Positions 1 through 13,321 of a stretch of DNA of 64,000 bases are shown here, piece by piece; the first letter of the stretch is position 1, and each line of letters opens with the position of its first letter. The stretch spans positions 2,728,001 to 2,792,000 of the forward strand of contig CM035233.1 of NCBI GenBank assembly GCA_020226215.1, read 5' to 3'. The notes under the pieces were generated by a model. That model made no database searches, was not told where the DNA came from, and saw nothing but the letters and a program-made list of their open reading frames with translations. Source of the DNA: Sindora glabra (Eukaryota > Streptophyta > Magnoliopsida > Fabales > Fabaceae). Both the position numbers and the translations under genes were made by a program.

Positions 1-234
1 AAATAAAGTCAACGAATGGATGAACTACTAGTCCATAAAATAGAAGCGCCACATTTATGGGTCAGTAAAATCCCTCAGAAAGAAACAAACTGTTAAATCT
101 AAGTCAATCCAATTATTCCTATAGTTTATCATATGTTTGTGCCAAGTGTCGTATAGAAACAACTTATCGTGGTAGACATGAGAAATTTTCGCATCAGTTC
201 TAATCAGTGATTAGATTGATCTACCTTCTTGATA
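1..234 (-). other. 3' flank / probable 3' UTR of the RCC1 gene
   Basis: This stretch lies directly downstream (minus strand) of the stop codon at 237-235. It probably holds the 3' UTR. I could not identify a convincing polyadenylation signal, and the transcript end may lie outside the window. Confidence 0.4.
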
Positions 235-3200
235 TCAGTTTTCAGATTCATAATCGGCTTCCCATTCCACTAATGCCAAAGTATGGCGACCCCCACAAGC
301 AACGAGTTTTGCTATCCAATGTCCCTCAGCTTCACTTTGATGACTTGGAGGTGGGATGTCAATGGGTACCTCCATTGGTTGCCCAGTAGTGACTTTCCTT
401 CCATATCCAAGACGCCCATGGTCACCTCGACCGAACTGCCAAATGGTATTGTAGTTAACTTCAGCACAAGTGCTTCTAAATATAAAATAAATAAAATAAA
501 ATTCCTCCCGAGGAAGTACATTAATTTTGGAGAATGCTTGATTATGATAGTAACAGAGAAAAGAGAAACCAATTCAACGTAAAACTTGAAAAAGACAAGA
601 ATTTCGCAGTATAAATTCTCTTAATAGCCTGCGTATTTGAATGACAATGCACGCTGTATGGAATTAAAAAAAACTTACAGAAAACATCCGCCCATCTCGG
701 GTTAATGCAACTGAATGTGTACCTCCACAGGACACCTGACCATAAACCAACACATTCTATCATCTCAAGCTGGAGAATAATAAAACACTGAAATCATCCT
801 TTTCTTAATTTTTTTTTTTTTGGGGTTGTTTTGCTTGTGTTTGTTTTTCACCTAACAGATAATAGGCACGAGATATGAAACTAACAGCCCATCAAATGTC
901 AAAAAGGTTGAAATATCTTCGTAATCTTAGAACTTTAGGCTTTCTAAATTTGCGAGCCTATGTACTGTCTAAATGAGATGAGTCCAAATAGGTCCAAAGC
1001 TAAGACATTAATGTCCTAAGAGTAGGAGGTTACATCAGTTTTCGTTTTGAAACTCAAGCGAGTTCTGTGCCTTTTGGTATTGAGAAAAAATTCCAGAAAG
1101 ATCATACAAAGAGCCTATAGTTTCACTGTTTCAGCATGACATCAGAAGTTTCATTAGATATTATTAGTGATGGAGATCAGTAAGGAAGGCAAAACCCATG
1201 TTGGTTATAGATATAGGAGGGTGGTTATAGAATAATATTAAGAGTTTTTTCTAAGTATTTTTTTAAGAGGTGATTTTCATTTGTTTCCTCATTTTTAGGC
1301 ATTTTTATTCAGATTAAAACAACATTTTGGTGCTTCACAGATGCAAGTTTTTTTTTTTTTTTCAATTTATACCTATTTAATTTCCATTCTCAAATTAGTC
1401 CTTGACAAATTCAATTTCTTTTAATCAAGTCATCCCGTCAATCTACCTCATCCTATAAACTAAAATAAGTGAAAGCCCATAGTTTGATGTGATACCCTCT
1501 AATTCTTGCATGGATAGTGGATACGACTAGTACAAAAATGTCTACGTGGATTCAAACAATATTCTATTAAATGATTGAAAAGGACAGAATTAAAGTGGTT
1601 TATTCTATGTTCCAGCTTAAGTTTTATTGGACCGCTATATAACTAACTATACTTTATAGTAGTGCATATTGGGCTTTAAAGAAACAACAAGAGCAAAAAA
1701 TGAGGATAACAGAAATGAGAATGTTAAAATGAATGTATAGTTATACAAGAAAGGATAAAATACGGAATGAATGTATATGAAGGAATATTGGATTGGCACC
1801 TATTGAGAAAAAAAATGATAGAAAATCAGTTAAGGTGATTTGGACATGTACAAAGAAGGCCCCTAGAAACATCAGTAAAAAAAGTTGATCACATGATCTT
1901 TAATTCTATGAAAAGGTGTAAAAGAAAGGTAAAAAAAATATTAGGATAAATTATGAAAAAGGATCTCTTAGTGAACAATATTCATGAAAATCTGGTTTCG
2001 AATAAAGTCTAATGACGTTGTACGATTCATGTAACTAACCTCACTTAGTAGTTGTTATTGATGTTGTTATTATATTATTCTATATCCCAACTTTTAAAGT
2101 CACATGGTCAATTTAGAGTATGGAGGATGCCACACAATCATAGGAAGGCGCCACATCATATTTTGGGCTTGTCATCAATTTAGTTAACAAGGTTGTCAAA
2201 ATTATGTTATATTAAGAAATTATCTTAGATTGAGAATTATTGATTTTAAATTATGTTATGGATTAACTTGTTTTGTACCCAAAATTAAAAATATTAAAGT
2301 CTATGTATTTCAAAAAGTTCTATATAAATAGAGAACTAGATTTATGTCTTATGTGATGATTCAACGATTCAGCATCTTATTTCATTCTATAATATTTCAG
2401 TTTTTCTCCTAAATTCTATCTAGCCTCTCTTTACTCTTTCTCCATGTTTCTCAACAAAGGTTAAAGGCATATGAACGAAAGGACCTGATTGAATTAAATT
2501 GAATCTATCAATGACCAATTTGAAGAAACTCGTATTTGTGAGAGACTAAATTAGCGTTTTAGGCCTTTAGTTTAATCTTGTTTGCCGGGCTTGCTGTATA
2601 AAGCATTTTTCTGTAGAACTGGGACACGATTGAGTATTTGGATCAATATTTTTGAGTTTTCTCCCCCAACTTTTCTACCCACTCTGTCTTCTCGGTTCTC
2701 TCTCTCTCTCTCTCTCTCTCTCTCCTTCTCTCCACCCTTTTAATTTCTAGTTCTGCATCAACTAGTTTACTTCAAATATTTATAAGATAAGGATATTTAG
2801 TAGGATGTTTCCATATTTTAGAAGGGAATATTATATTCTCAAAGATGCGATTCCTAGAGATGCAATACAATTCCTAAGTACTCACAACACTGAAATAGTT
2901 TTTTCAGTCTTTCTACAGCTTTTCTTATGGTTCAGTAGCTAGTGACAAAATAATTAGAACGTCGCCATCAATAATCTGAATGCTTAGACATAAGTCGGTC
3001 AAGTGGCTACATAAACTTGCAATGTCATAGTAATCACTTATTGACCGATAAAAAACAAGGGTTGTCAACATTCAACGTCCTTCTAAGAATATTGGGTCAC
3101 CAGGGTCCTTAATCAGATGATGTCAATTGGTCGTCACAAGCCATGTCACTACCAATTATACCTCGCTCAACCATGTTACAAAATGAAATCACAACACATC

Positions 3201-6200
3201 AGACCCACACATCTTGAGAAGGAAATGCCCCTATATCCTTTTTAAGATGCTCTAGAAGTTTCAAATATGTAATAAAAATGCTTTTTTTTTTGTTGGGGGG
3301 GGGGTAGAAAAAGATATTAAAAGGAGAAGAAAAATACAAATAAAAGAGGACAATACATCCTCAAACCGAAGGAGAAAATCTAAAAAATACCCAAAAAGGA
3401 AAAATGAAATCATCCCATCAAAAATCTAAGACGGACTTTCAATTCCTTTGGAAATCTGTCAAACTTATCCTTCAAAAGTAACCATGAGCTTTAAGCCAAA
3501 ATGAGGTAACAAATTAAATTTTATCCCACGCTAACACCATCCGCTGATACAAAACTGTTTAAAAATTCTAGTATTCCTTTCCAACCATAAACACCATAAA
3601 ATAAGTCTTGCAACTTCCCATGGTACTCTTTTTTTCTTTTGGAAATATGTAATTAATTTTTAAAAAGATGCTATTTTATGGATCGGGATCATTCGCATTG
3701 TTGCTTGTTTGTTACATCAAGCTAAAGTTTCATTTTAAATATTTAAATCAAATTGCAAATAATAAGCCAATGAGAGCTGATTATGGGTGATACGAGGCCA
3801 AATAAAAAAATCCAACTTCAAGGGGTCATTCCAGAAGGCCTAATTAGTTTGGCTGGAAGAAAAGCTAAACTGTAATTATTGTTATTGTTGCCCAGTAATG
3901 ATGCTATTTAATTTGCCACAGTAAATGTTGACCAGCCGGGTAATAGTACCTGCACAATATCTTCCCCGGCTAAAAGCTGGACTTTCTGCGGCACCATTTT
4001 ACTGCTCTTGTCATTGTCACCAAATCCAAGCCTCCCATGTTCCCCCCTTCCCCAGCCATACACCTGCAATAGAATAAGATGATATCCAAGTTTACTCTCA
4101 ATGGATGAACATGAACATCATAGCATTCAGAATCCGATAACCAAGTTTCACACATGAATTTTCTAATTCCAGATACATTTCAAGCTACAGAACCAAACAT
4201 GCATCACAATTTGTTATTCCCCAATAAGAGAAAAATAGAGGGAAAATCTATAGAATCAAATACAAAGACCAAATAAAAATTTATGTAGCTTTAAAGTAAT
4301 TAGCATATAAAAACCTAATAAATTCAAGACAAATAGAGCAGGGATCACCTCTCCTTCATTTGTCAATGCAGTAGAATGCCATCCACCAGCAGCAATATCT
4401 ACCTAAAGTAGCAAATAAAATAATAAATTAACAAAAGAGATTACATAAGCAATTTTTTGAGCATTTTATCATTGCAATGAATAGCACTTTTGAAATAATA
4501 AAAACTAAAATCAAATATAGGCAGGTAAGAGTCCAAAACCAATATAATTATCGCATTCACACCCCATTCTTGAAGGGACCCAACGAAAGAAACCACTGAA
4601 AATGTTGATCAATGCTACTGTAAGCAGCTAATTTGTGTTTTCAATTACAATGAGCCATTGGACTGAATTGGTATATAAGACTCCCTTTTGAAAGAATATC
4701 ACACTTCAACAACCTTAATCAGTTGCCCAATGGCAAAATTTTCAATTCTATCCATCAATATATAGTAACAGTTGATGAAACCTAATAAGAATATTTAGGG
4801 GGGGGGGGGGAACAAACCAGTGTAAGCCCTGAAAGCCCTTGGACATGTATAGGTTGTGATCTAGGTTGGGTATCTCCAGTTCCAAGTTGCCCATATTCAT
4901 TATTACCCCATGCCAATAGAGTTCCATCCTCCTGAAGAGCCAAATTATGGAATGCCCCTACTGCAATCACCCTCACATTTTCAAGACCTTGTACCCGAAC
5001 AGGAACAGAAATTTGCTTTCTGTAGGATGAAGCATAAACTTAGTTGTATTACTACATAAAAGTTATTTAATTACATAAGATTCTGAAAAGCCTCTTATAA
5101 AGTGTGTTCATATGTAACAATACAATAAGGTAAAAAAACAATCAAAGGCCAAAATCTATCAGATCAAGCTTAACTAATCTTTACATGTCCCCAGGAGGCC
5201 ATGGTTGACCCCATGTCCAAACATGACCTTCACGTGTAAGTACCACAGAGTGAGTTCCTCCTGCTGCAACCTGCACCTCAAGCAATTCGAAACAATAACA
5301 AGGAGCTATTAAAAAACTTGAGGTTAAAAAGGAAAAAACGTTGATAAAAATATGCACATATTGTAATCAGATTTCAACCTTCTAATCTAATATCTTGTAA
5401 TTTCCACGCAGGAATATTGACAACATTAGGCAAGCTAATGCACTTTATATTTTACTTATAATAACCTATAGTTATTATAACTGTTATTTTGTTCCAAAAT
5501 TAGTTATTTCACAGCATTCACAAATTTTATTTGCAAATATGAAAACATGCAACCAGCCATTGATCTAACCCTTGGTCAGGCTATGTGAATAGAGCCTAGA
5601 AAGCTTATTGCAGGCAATCACAAGAGCTTGCAGCTATAGCATCTGAAGAGAATGGTGACCAAGCAATTCCTATGCAAAGCAATGAGCTCGTTTGAAAGCT
5701 ACTATGCTTACAAAGGTTACTGCTTTGACCAATAAAGAACCCCTCCAATATAGATCTATAAGTTACAACATTTGTCAAAGCGACATGGGATCTAGTTAGA
5801 AAATTTGCATTGCAGGATGGATCAACAGAAAAGAATCAAATTCCATCCATGGAGCTAATCCCAGGAGGTTAGGTTAACACCAATTACGACCACACTGGTG
5901 TACCACACATACAGATAACAAAAATTAACAACTATGAAAGGACTCTTCTTTTATTATTATTATTATTATTATTACCTTCATTTATAAAGAGTCAAGTTAA
6001 TAGAACATGCTGACATGAACAACTAAGATTGTATTAGAAAAGGCCCAAGTTAAATTATGGGAAAATTCCAAGGACATTTGTTTAGGTTGACCCACTTTTT
6101 AGTATGACTCAGCCAGTCCCCTAATGAATCAATCAATACAAGCTCTCAAATGTAAAACAATATTCCCGCTTGCTAGAAGCTGGAACATGATCTTTATTTA

Positions 6201-7893
6201 AGAAACAGAAAAATATTTTGCTTCCCATGGCAATAGATGACTGACCTAAACATATGAACTGAATACTAAATTGTGTCAAGTCTAGTAATCTAATAAATCT
6301 ACAAATCAATATGGTCATATAAAAAATACATGAACACATAAGTCTAGGGCCACAGATAGTCATTAAAATAGGCTCAGAAACAAATGGAACACAGTTCATT
6401 TTTAGCTTATGATTCCATTACCATCAATACGTCTAGGGGCACAACAATTTACCTGGCGAACAACAAGTTTAGGGGCACAACGCTGGGGAATCACTATATC
6501 TCTCCTCAAAGGTCTACCTGTGTCATCCTTCCGCTCAGGTTCCTCACCACACTGCCCATATTCATTTCCACCTGGGACAAATGGTATTTTGGTATTTTTA
6601 GTCTAATAATATATATGAATGAGATTTCATAAACAATCTTTCTGATTCTTGGAAAGCTAAACGTAAATTAAAATAATTACATTCCTTTACTACTACAATT
6701 TTTTCTTCATTCTAGATATTTTGAATAAGCAATCCATGATGTCTTACTCAGTAAAGGGGAAAGACAAGGCAGAATAGAGAAGGTGTAGCTCATTTGCTGG
6801 GAGTAATGAGAGGGAATCAACTACGAAAAAGGAAAATAAGAGAAAATGAAATATCCAATGTAACTGCCTCTATCAAAAGGTTATATTCAACACAAAAATG
6901 TGTTAATATTTGAAGATCCATCAGGGCTAAACCAATAACAGAAACTTATATAGCTTCCATCTCGTTTATTAATTCAAAATCAATGAAAATGAAATCCATG
7001 CCCTCCAAAATTTCCATGGATATGAACCACAATCCAATTTCTATAACTCAACTTGACAATTACGTAGTTCATAATCCTATGCATCCTTATTGAGCACAAA
7101 AATGTATATGCATATAAGATGAAATTATCAAATACCCCAGGCATAAGCTCTGCCTTGATCATCAACAGCCAAACAGTGCCATCCACCAATAGCCGCCTAC
7201 CATAAAAAAAAAAAAAGTTAATTATATCAAAACAATCCAGAAAATAAAAATACATTCCCAGAGTTAGATATGAAACCAAATTTACAATAATAAATAATAC
7301 CTGAACAATTTTAACATTTGCAAGGGCTTTAACCTGGCTAGGAATGTTTTCCGTCTTGGTTTCAGGAGGGTGCCCAAGTGTTCCTCTTTGATTCCAACCC
7401 CATGTAAACAGCTACACCAAATAGTGAAACATTCAACAAACTATCAAAAACATCATCTGAAAAAATGCCTCGAAAAGAGCTCATAAAGTAAACAATTTTT
7501 CGTGTGCATCAATATATCAAATAAATGAAAATTACTCATCAAATATAATACCCTTCCCAAGAATAAAACCATTAGAAGTTGAGATAAACATTAAAAAAAA
7601 TGTTTGTTTCTGTAAAGGTGACCTTTCCGTCTTCGCAAATGGCTAGAGAATTTCTACTGCCAGCGACAACAGAGCGTATCTGTTCGGATTCAAGAGCTTT
7701 GACCACACAAACCCATTCTTTCTCTTCATTGTTACCGATTCCCAGTTGGCCGTCTTCGCCAGAACCCCTGCAAATGAGGAAGGTAATTTCCAATATTGAA
7801 TGAGTTGCGAAAAGAAGAAAAAAAACCGTATAAAGGCAAGACGAGGAAGTAACAGAGTACAAACCAGGCGATAATAGCAGAGTTGGACGCCAT
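235..7893 (-). CDS. RCC1-repeat (UVR8/RCC1-like) seven-bladed propeller protein, 11 exons
   Basis: The minus-strand exons are 7865-7893, 7623-7767, 7301-7411, 7136-7196, 6453-6571, 5185-5270, 4818-5019, 4349-4402, 3950-4063, 679-735 and 235-435. All ten introns are GT-AG and the phases join without a stop, giving 392 residues. Seven RCC1 signatures are visible: GSRNSLAI (46-53), GGWHCLAV (99-106), GGTHSVVL (159-166), GAFHNLAL (205-212), GGWHSTAL (257-264), GGTHSVAL (311-318) and CGGRHTLAL (373-381). That number fits a closed seven-bladed beta-propeller. The start is the ATG at 7893, giving MASNSAIIAWGSGEDGQLG, a typical N-terminus for this plant subfamily. From memory the nearest Arabidopsis proteins are At5g16040 and At3g02510 (about 396 residues). 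Family members act as scaffolds or exchange-factor-like proteins; the role of this subfamily is not established. The acidic C-terminal tail is short and there is no long UVR8-like C27 extension. Identity as an RCC1-family gene is very sure. Confidence 0.97.
1570..2080 (+). mobile_element. RTE-type LINE, 3' end (reverse transcriptase C-terminus), degenerate
   Basis: Plus-strand translation with frame shifts gives the well-known tail of plant RTE-like LINE polyproteins: 'KFYxTAIxxTxLY...WALKKQ', 'KMRITEMRMLK', 'NIGLAPIEKKMIENQLR', 'FGHVQRRPLETSVKKVDH' and 'KKDLLVNNI'. It is followed by a short TTG/TTA-rich tail near 2045-2080, as expected for the 3' terminus of this class. Several in-frame stops make it non-coding today. 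It is inserted in intron 9 of the RCC1 gene, antisense to that gene. The 5' truncation point near 1570 is approximate. Confidence 0.85.
2698..2722. repeat. (TC)n microsatellite
   Basis: An uninterrupted TC dinucleotide run lies inside intron 9 of the RCC1 gene. Confidence 0.95.
3295..3304. repeat. poly-G tract in intron 9
   Basis: A run of ten G directly follows a T-rich stretch. It is unusual in this AT-rich DNA. Confidence 0.9.
4798..4810. repeat. poly-G tract (poly-C in the transcript) beside a 5' splice site
   Basis: Thirteen G on the plus strand equal thirteen C on the RCC1 coding strand. They start a few bases after the donor GT (4817-4816) of intron 7. See findings. Confidence 0.9.
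5951..5974. repeat. (TTA)n microsatellite
   Basis: A trinucleotide run in intron 5 of the RCC1 gene. Confidence 0.95.
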
Positions 7894-8400
7894 GAGAGCG
7901 AAGGTTAAGCACTTCAAGCTGACTTGCTTTGAAGCGAGCAGAGAGTACACTTTCTGAGTTTGTGTTGAGTGTCGCCTTTTCTTTTGCACTAGGAGGTTAG
8001 AGACAGCGAATTGGATTCGAAAATGTGTCAGTCAGATCAATTGGTAATTAAACGATGTCGTAATGCGCATTGAACAGATAAATTCATGCGCCTTTTATTT
8101 AGTTGCCCGAACATCTCTAAATGTACTCAAATTTGTTCAGGTTTTAACGAAAATTTGAGCGAAAAATACATATCATCCCCTTAAAATTTGCATAGAACCC
8201 AAGGTGATGTGGCAATGTCTTACTCGTTAGATAAAATCGAAGTCATCGTGCGCATCCAATTTGAAAAGCAATTTTTGAATGAAAGGGTAAATTAAAAAGA
8301 AGAATAACAAAAAAGGAAAATCACAAATCGACCTAGAAATGACAAGTTTCGTTTCGAAGACGAAGGTGGACGATAACCGCAAGCCTCTTTTAAACGCACT
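7894..8400 (-). promoter_or_regulatory. 5' flank of the RCC1 gene (5' UTR and promoter region)
   Basis: This is the sequence directly upstream of the ATG at 7893 on the minus strand. It is less AT-rich than the DNA beyond 8400, as expected for a transcribed leader and proximal promoter. No single promoter element can be assigned with confidence. Confidence 0.4.
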
Positions 8401-10807
8401 GTTTGCCGTTCGTTGTAGCTGATTGGTATGACTATTTTCACCATAAAATTATAATATGATTATAATTATGCATATTCAAATTCAGTTACTTATATACATA
8501 GGTACATATCAATGCAAACTCTACAATGAAATATGTGAGGTTTAACTATGATAATTATAATTATATTTAAATGTTATTATTTCATTGATTTATATTTTAA
8601 TTTATGATTTATAATTATATTTAATTATTTATGAAAGGCAGGACTATTTCTACAACTAAATTTATTTATGCTATAAATAAATAAGATATTAATGATTAGT
8701 TAATTACATTAGTTGATAATTGATTATATCAACTGATAATTAATTGCATCAATTAATTTAATCAATCGATAGCATTAATTATTTATATAAAAATATTTGA
8801 TAAAATTAATTATTTATTAGTAATTATTTATATACAAAATGACTTCAAAAATAAAAATATATTTTATAATTTATTTAAATATTTTTTACTTTAATAATAT
8901 TTTAAATTTTATATATTATTTATCAAATTAATTTTTTATAAAAGATATATCATTATAATTTATTATTTATTATATTTTTATTTAAAAATAAATTATTATA
9001 TATTTATTAAACTTATTTAATTTTCTTTTAAGAAATAAATAATTAGAATTTTTGATAAAGTCTTCCCTTTTCTTGAGTAATGAATTCATATCTAAATTGA
9101 TTAATTGATGATGCATTTGATGATATTTATTACATTTAAAACAATTTTAATATTGAATGTGCGGGAGAATTGAATTAATTAAATAAAATAAAGGATAACA
9201 TTGATTTTTTTCTAATTTTGGGTAAATAATTGCATGATAATATTGGATTTCCTAACTTTTTAAATTAAATTATTGAGAATAAATCAATTAATCAAATTAC
9301 TTATTTATCAAACTCTCACAATAACTATTTCACCAAATCAATCAATCAAAATAACTCAAATTAACTAAGAGTTAATAAAAAAATTATTTATCAAATACCC
9401 TGATAGACTTAAACATCCTTTAATTAAATAAGTTAATAATAAAACTTCATAGATAATTGGTTTTATTTTATTCTTTTAAAGTATAGATATGCTTATATTA
9501 CTTGTAACACTTAGGCCACATCTATTAAAAGATTTTAAGGGGTTCAGAAACATAATCATATAAACTAATTTCCTTATTAAGTATTTCCTTCATGTATAGA
9601 AGAATATGTTATTCTCATTTACCTTTAACAAATTTCTTCAATCTTGATTCCTTCCCATTCATATGGTATTAGATTATATTATTTAATGAGAAAATCAAAA
9701 TTATTTATCTCTCACCACTATTATTATCACTTTTATCATTATCACCACTATATCACTAGCATCATCACTACTACCATCTAAACCATGGTAAGCGTTGTCA
9801 TGGCCGTTGCCATCTTTATTATTGTTATTGTTGTTATTGTCACCATTACCAAACAAGAAACCATTATTTCTTTGAGCATATTTCCTTAGAATTTCAAATA
9901 ATTATAGAGGTGAGGAAGGAAATTATTGAAAAAATATTTATTCTTATAAAAAAATTAATCTTATAAGGATTAGATTAAAAAAGCGAATTCAAATTCAATA
10001 AGATTTTTATATTTTTTAATGTTTTTAAAATTGCTTAATTGAATATTTTAATTACAGTATTTGCTTCTAAACTTTTTGAGTCACCGTATAAAATAATTGA
10101 GTATGATTTATTTATATTCAAATATAATTGTATTGTAAATATAACATACTACATAATAAAAACTTAAAAATGAAAATTGCAATTATAAATATAGTTATAT
10201 TAATTACATATATTAATTTTTAAAATAAAAATCTTAGTAGTAATAATACTAATAAAACAAAGAAAGGGCATACACTAATTGTTCAACACAAAGAAATATT
10301 GACAAAAATTTGATTTTATTAATTTTATTTTTTTAGTAATAAAATATGTATGTAGTAAATTAATTTAAATAAATTTAACATTTAACTCATTTAAAATATT
10401 TTTATAACAAAATAAAATATATCATAAATAAAATGATAAATAAGAGAAACGACGTTGTAAATTTAAGGAAGATAAATAATATATGAGTTATAAACCTTTA
10501 AAAAATTTTAATTAATGTACATTTAATTTGAAATACAATACTTGATAATTAATATGAATAAAATATTGGCAAATTTTAAATAGATAAATTTTATTTTATT
10601 TTTGAATATCTTTACTAAAAGTGGAATATATAATTTATTAATTCAATCAATATATATTTTTATGTTAAACTTTTAATTTATTTAAAATATTTTAATAATA
10701 AATAAAGGATATGTTAAAGGAATTATTTTTTAAATAACAATACGTCAAAGGGAGTGAATTAAAAGAAAAAATAGTGTCACTTCCCTTTTGAAATTAGGCT
10801 CCTCTAT
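8401..10807. other. AT-rich intergenic DNA without recognisable genes
   Basis: The composition is extremely AT-rich, with frequent stops in all frames. I recognise no coding. A cryptic ATC/ATT-rich simple repeat is listed separately. Confidence 0.7.
9712..9852. repeat. cryptic trinucleotide repeat (CAC/TAT/TCA-rich)
   Basis: An imperfect simple repeat built from ATCAC, ATTATT and GTTATTG units. A comparable GAT/GGT-rich tract occurs near 35160-35350. Confidence 0.6.
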
Positions 10808-10986
10808 CAGTGATGGAGTTAGAATTTTATTATTTGCAGGGGTAAATATATTTCAATGCTTTAGTGGGAGTAAAATTTACTAAATAGTATGGATGTTTTA
10901 AACAATATACATAATTTTATATAAAATTTTAAAAAAAATCAGTAGGGCCACACACACCTCATAGAATACATATAGTTTTGCCACTA
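10808..10986. mobile_element. hAT-like MITE, degenerate
   Basis: The left end is CAGTGATGGAGTTAG, close to the common plant hAT-MITE end CAGTGGCGGAGCTAG. The right end, read in reverse, is TAGTGGCAAAACTA. The interior has G-rich 'GCAGGGGTAAA' near the left end and 'GGCCACACACACCTC' near the right end, as in that class. The flanking 8-mers TCCTCTAT and CCCTTTAA match at 5 of 8 positions, so a decayed target duplication is possible but weak. Confidence 0.5.
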
Positions 10987-12958
10987 CCCTTTAAATTGTA
11001 TCTTATATTTTAAAAAAGTCTATTATCTTACTTTATATATATGAGTAAGTGATATAAACTTACTCTAAAGAACATAATGTAGAAATGAAAATATCACAAT
11101 TAATATAATATTAGAAAAATTCTTTGAGTAACCAAACAATTAAAATTAATAATAATTTCTTTTTTATATTTTCATTATTTGATTTCATTCCTTCTCTATT
11201 TTTAATGATTGAGATGGGACTTACATTATTATTAAAATTATGTTAAAAAATTAAAATCACATTGGTTAAAAGAAAACATTATGAATTATAAAAGAATTAA
11301 GAAAATATGGTTAACAAATAACATTAAGTAGATCGAATTAAATGATGAATTAAAAAATTAAGAAAAATACTTAACGTAAGTTTCAGTAAAAACTTTTTCT
11401 TTATATTCAATAAAATGGTAGAAAATTTCAACAACTTTTGTATTTTAAAATTAATATCTAAAACAATTTGTATATGCTGCTTAAATGGAAATTAATGAAT
11501 CATCTTCACATACAAATAACTAAATTTTAAATATAGTCACAAAAAATTAAATTTTAAATGTATATGATGCATCTATATATTAATGAGTTGAAAACAAACT
11601 TGTATAAAAATTTATACTAAAATTATAAGAAAATTATTTAAAGAATTAATAACTATATTATAAATAATTGCATATAATTAAAATAAAATTAGAGTTTTAA
11701 GAAAATGAGAATGAAAATCAAATAGAATATTTAATAAATTATTAACATATTTGTAGGAAAACATAATAAGTAATTAATAAATTAGTATAATAAATTAAAG
11801 AATGTGAATTAATTCGACACAAACTTGACTTTAAAGGTAATTAATAAATTATAATAATAAAAAAGTTATATTTAACTTTAATTTCCTTATTCAATATATT
11901 ATAAGTTTGCCTTGGTATAATGGTATGGCCTATCACTTAAACACATAAAAGTAGTGTTATTATTTATTTGTTTATTATTATCATCATTGTCATTATCATA
12001 AAAAATATTGTAATAATTAATTTAATTTTATCTAGCTGGGTCTAACTCCCTTTCCTAATTTCAAATGATATATTTATTCTTTATATTACAAAAGTTAGTA
12101 TTTAAATTATATGTATAACTAACAATCTTTTGAGAAAGGAATGAATCAAAGTTTAAAGTAGGGTTAAATGCTTTCAAAGATAATTGATTTGGCAAGCATA
12201 CTAGCAATTAGTTTTGGATTTGTTGACAATTAGGGTTTTGTTGCAATTTTTCACTCTTAATCCAAAATCCATTTGAATAATATAACTTCTAACTCCAGCT
12301 TTACGTGTTAATACAACAACCTACCACATGTCTAGGGTTCCAAAACCCTTATCCTATAAAAGGTATTGTAGACACCACCTAACAAATTTAGCATATGAAA
12401 TTTGCAAGCTAACAAATTACTATCCTAAATTTATTAAAAAAAGGTGAAATCATACGTAAATTATTAAGGCTATTGGAACAAGTTATGCCTTGCAAAAGAT
12501 ATGCAATCAAAACACTCATAAGCCAAGAACAAAGTTCAAGACAGAAAATTTGAGTTCACTAGAAAAAATTAAAACAGAAGGTAATATTATTCTATTTATA
12601 ATATGTATCAAATTTACCTTACAATAATAGTAGTGCCATTCATATATGATTTATATGTCAAGTTTTGATGTTGACTAGAAAAAACTTGAAATAAAAGCAT
12701 GCATTAGAATTTAATGGAAAGCATGATAAATGAGATTGTGTCAATATAATTTTGTAATATATACATAATTATATAGGAAAAAAATTTGCATTATATGAAA
12801 TTAAGGCCAAACTATCAAGGGACTAGTAAGGTCTAACTTGGATATATAAAAGTACCTTAACATTTTAGTACATTTTAGTTGATGTTTGAAAAAGGAAATT
12901 TATATGAATTTTATGCATATGCATTTATATTAGAATCAGATGGCTAAAAGGATATTGT
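10987..12958. other. AT-rich intergenic DNA
   Basis: I see no gene, RNA or clear transposon here. Confidence 0.6.
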
Positions 12959-13308
12959 TCCATGAAAATTGAAATTGGAAAAATATAATTCTAGCACACT
13001 AGAAATAAAATAATAATACTACAATAAAATACTTTATTAATTTTTTCTGAATAAAAGTGTCTAATAGAATACATATATATAATAATCCTAGGAAGATTGT
13101 CTATACGATTTAAACAATGTGTGACTTAATATATTTATACTAATATCCTAAAGTTAAGGATTTTATTTTGCCTAATGTGGGAATTCATAAAAATAAGAAA
13201 AATAATAATAAATAATTAATTAATAAAAATAACTAATTTCAAGATTTCTTGTTAAACTTAATCTGATCAATCTTCTTTATAAACTTAAAAAATTTGGCAT
13301 TTGTATTA
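12959..13308 (-). repeat. 3' LTR of the Ty3/gypsy element
   Basis: This copy aligns along its length with 19887-20264, with many substitutions and small gaps. It lies beyond the purine-rich tract in element orientation, so it is the 3' LTR. The divergence implies an old insertion. Confidence 0.85.
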
Positions 13309-13321
13309 GTCCCTCCCACTT
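13309..13321 (-). other. polypurine tract
   Basis: On the minus strand this reads AAGTGGGAGGGAC, directly upstream of the 3' LTR. This is where plus-strand DNA synthesis would be primed in an active element. Confidence 0.75.

Larger units (their letters stand above)
736..3949 (-). other. intron 9 of the RCC1 gene (3.2 kb), enlarged by repeats
   Basis: This is by far the longest intron of the gene; the others are about 0.1-1.2 kb. It separates the exon ending ...GEDIVQ from the exon starting VSCGGTHS. The donor is GTACTA and the acceptor GTCAG, read on the minus strand. It contains an antisense LINE fragment, a (TC)n microsatellite and a poly-G tract. The rest is AT-rich with no recognisable coding. 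Confidence 0.9.

Noticed and set aside
207..763. Several open frames on both strands near the left end
   Set aside because: They overlap RCC1 exons 10 and 11 in other frames or run into introns; the spliced minus-strand protein explains the region.
6384..6632. Plus-strand frames over 6384-6632
   Set aside because: Antisense shadow of RCC1 exon 5.
7600..7989. Additional frames around RCC1 exons 1-2
   Set aside because: Alternate frames of real exons plus intron read-through; the spliced frame with GT-AG borders is clearly correct.
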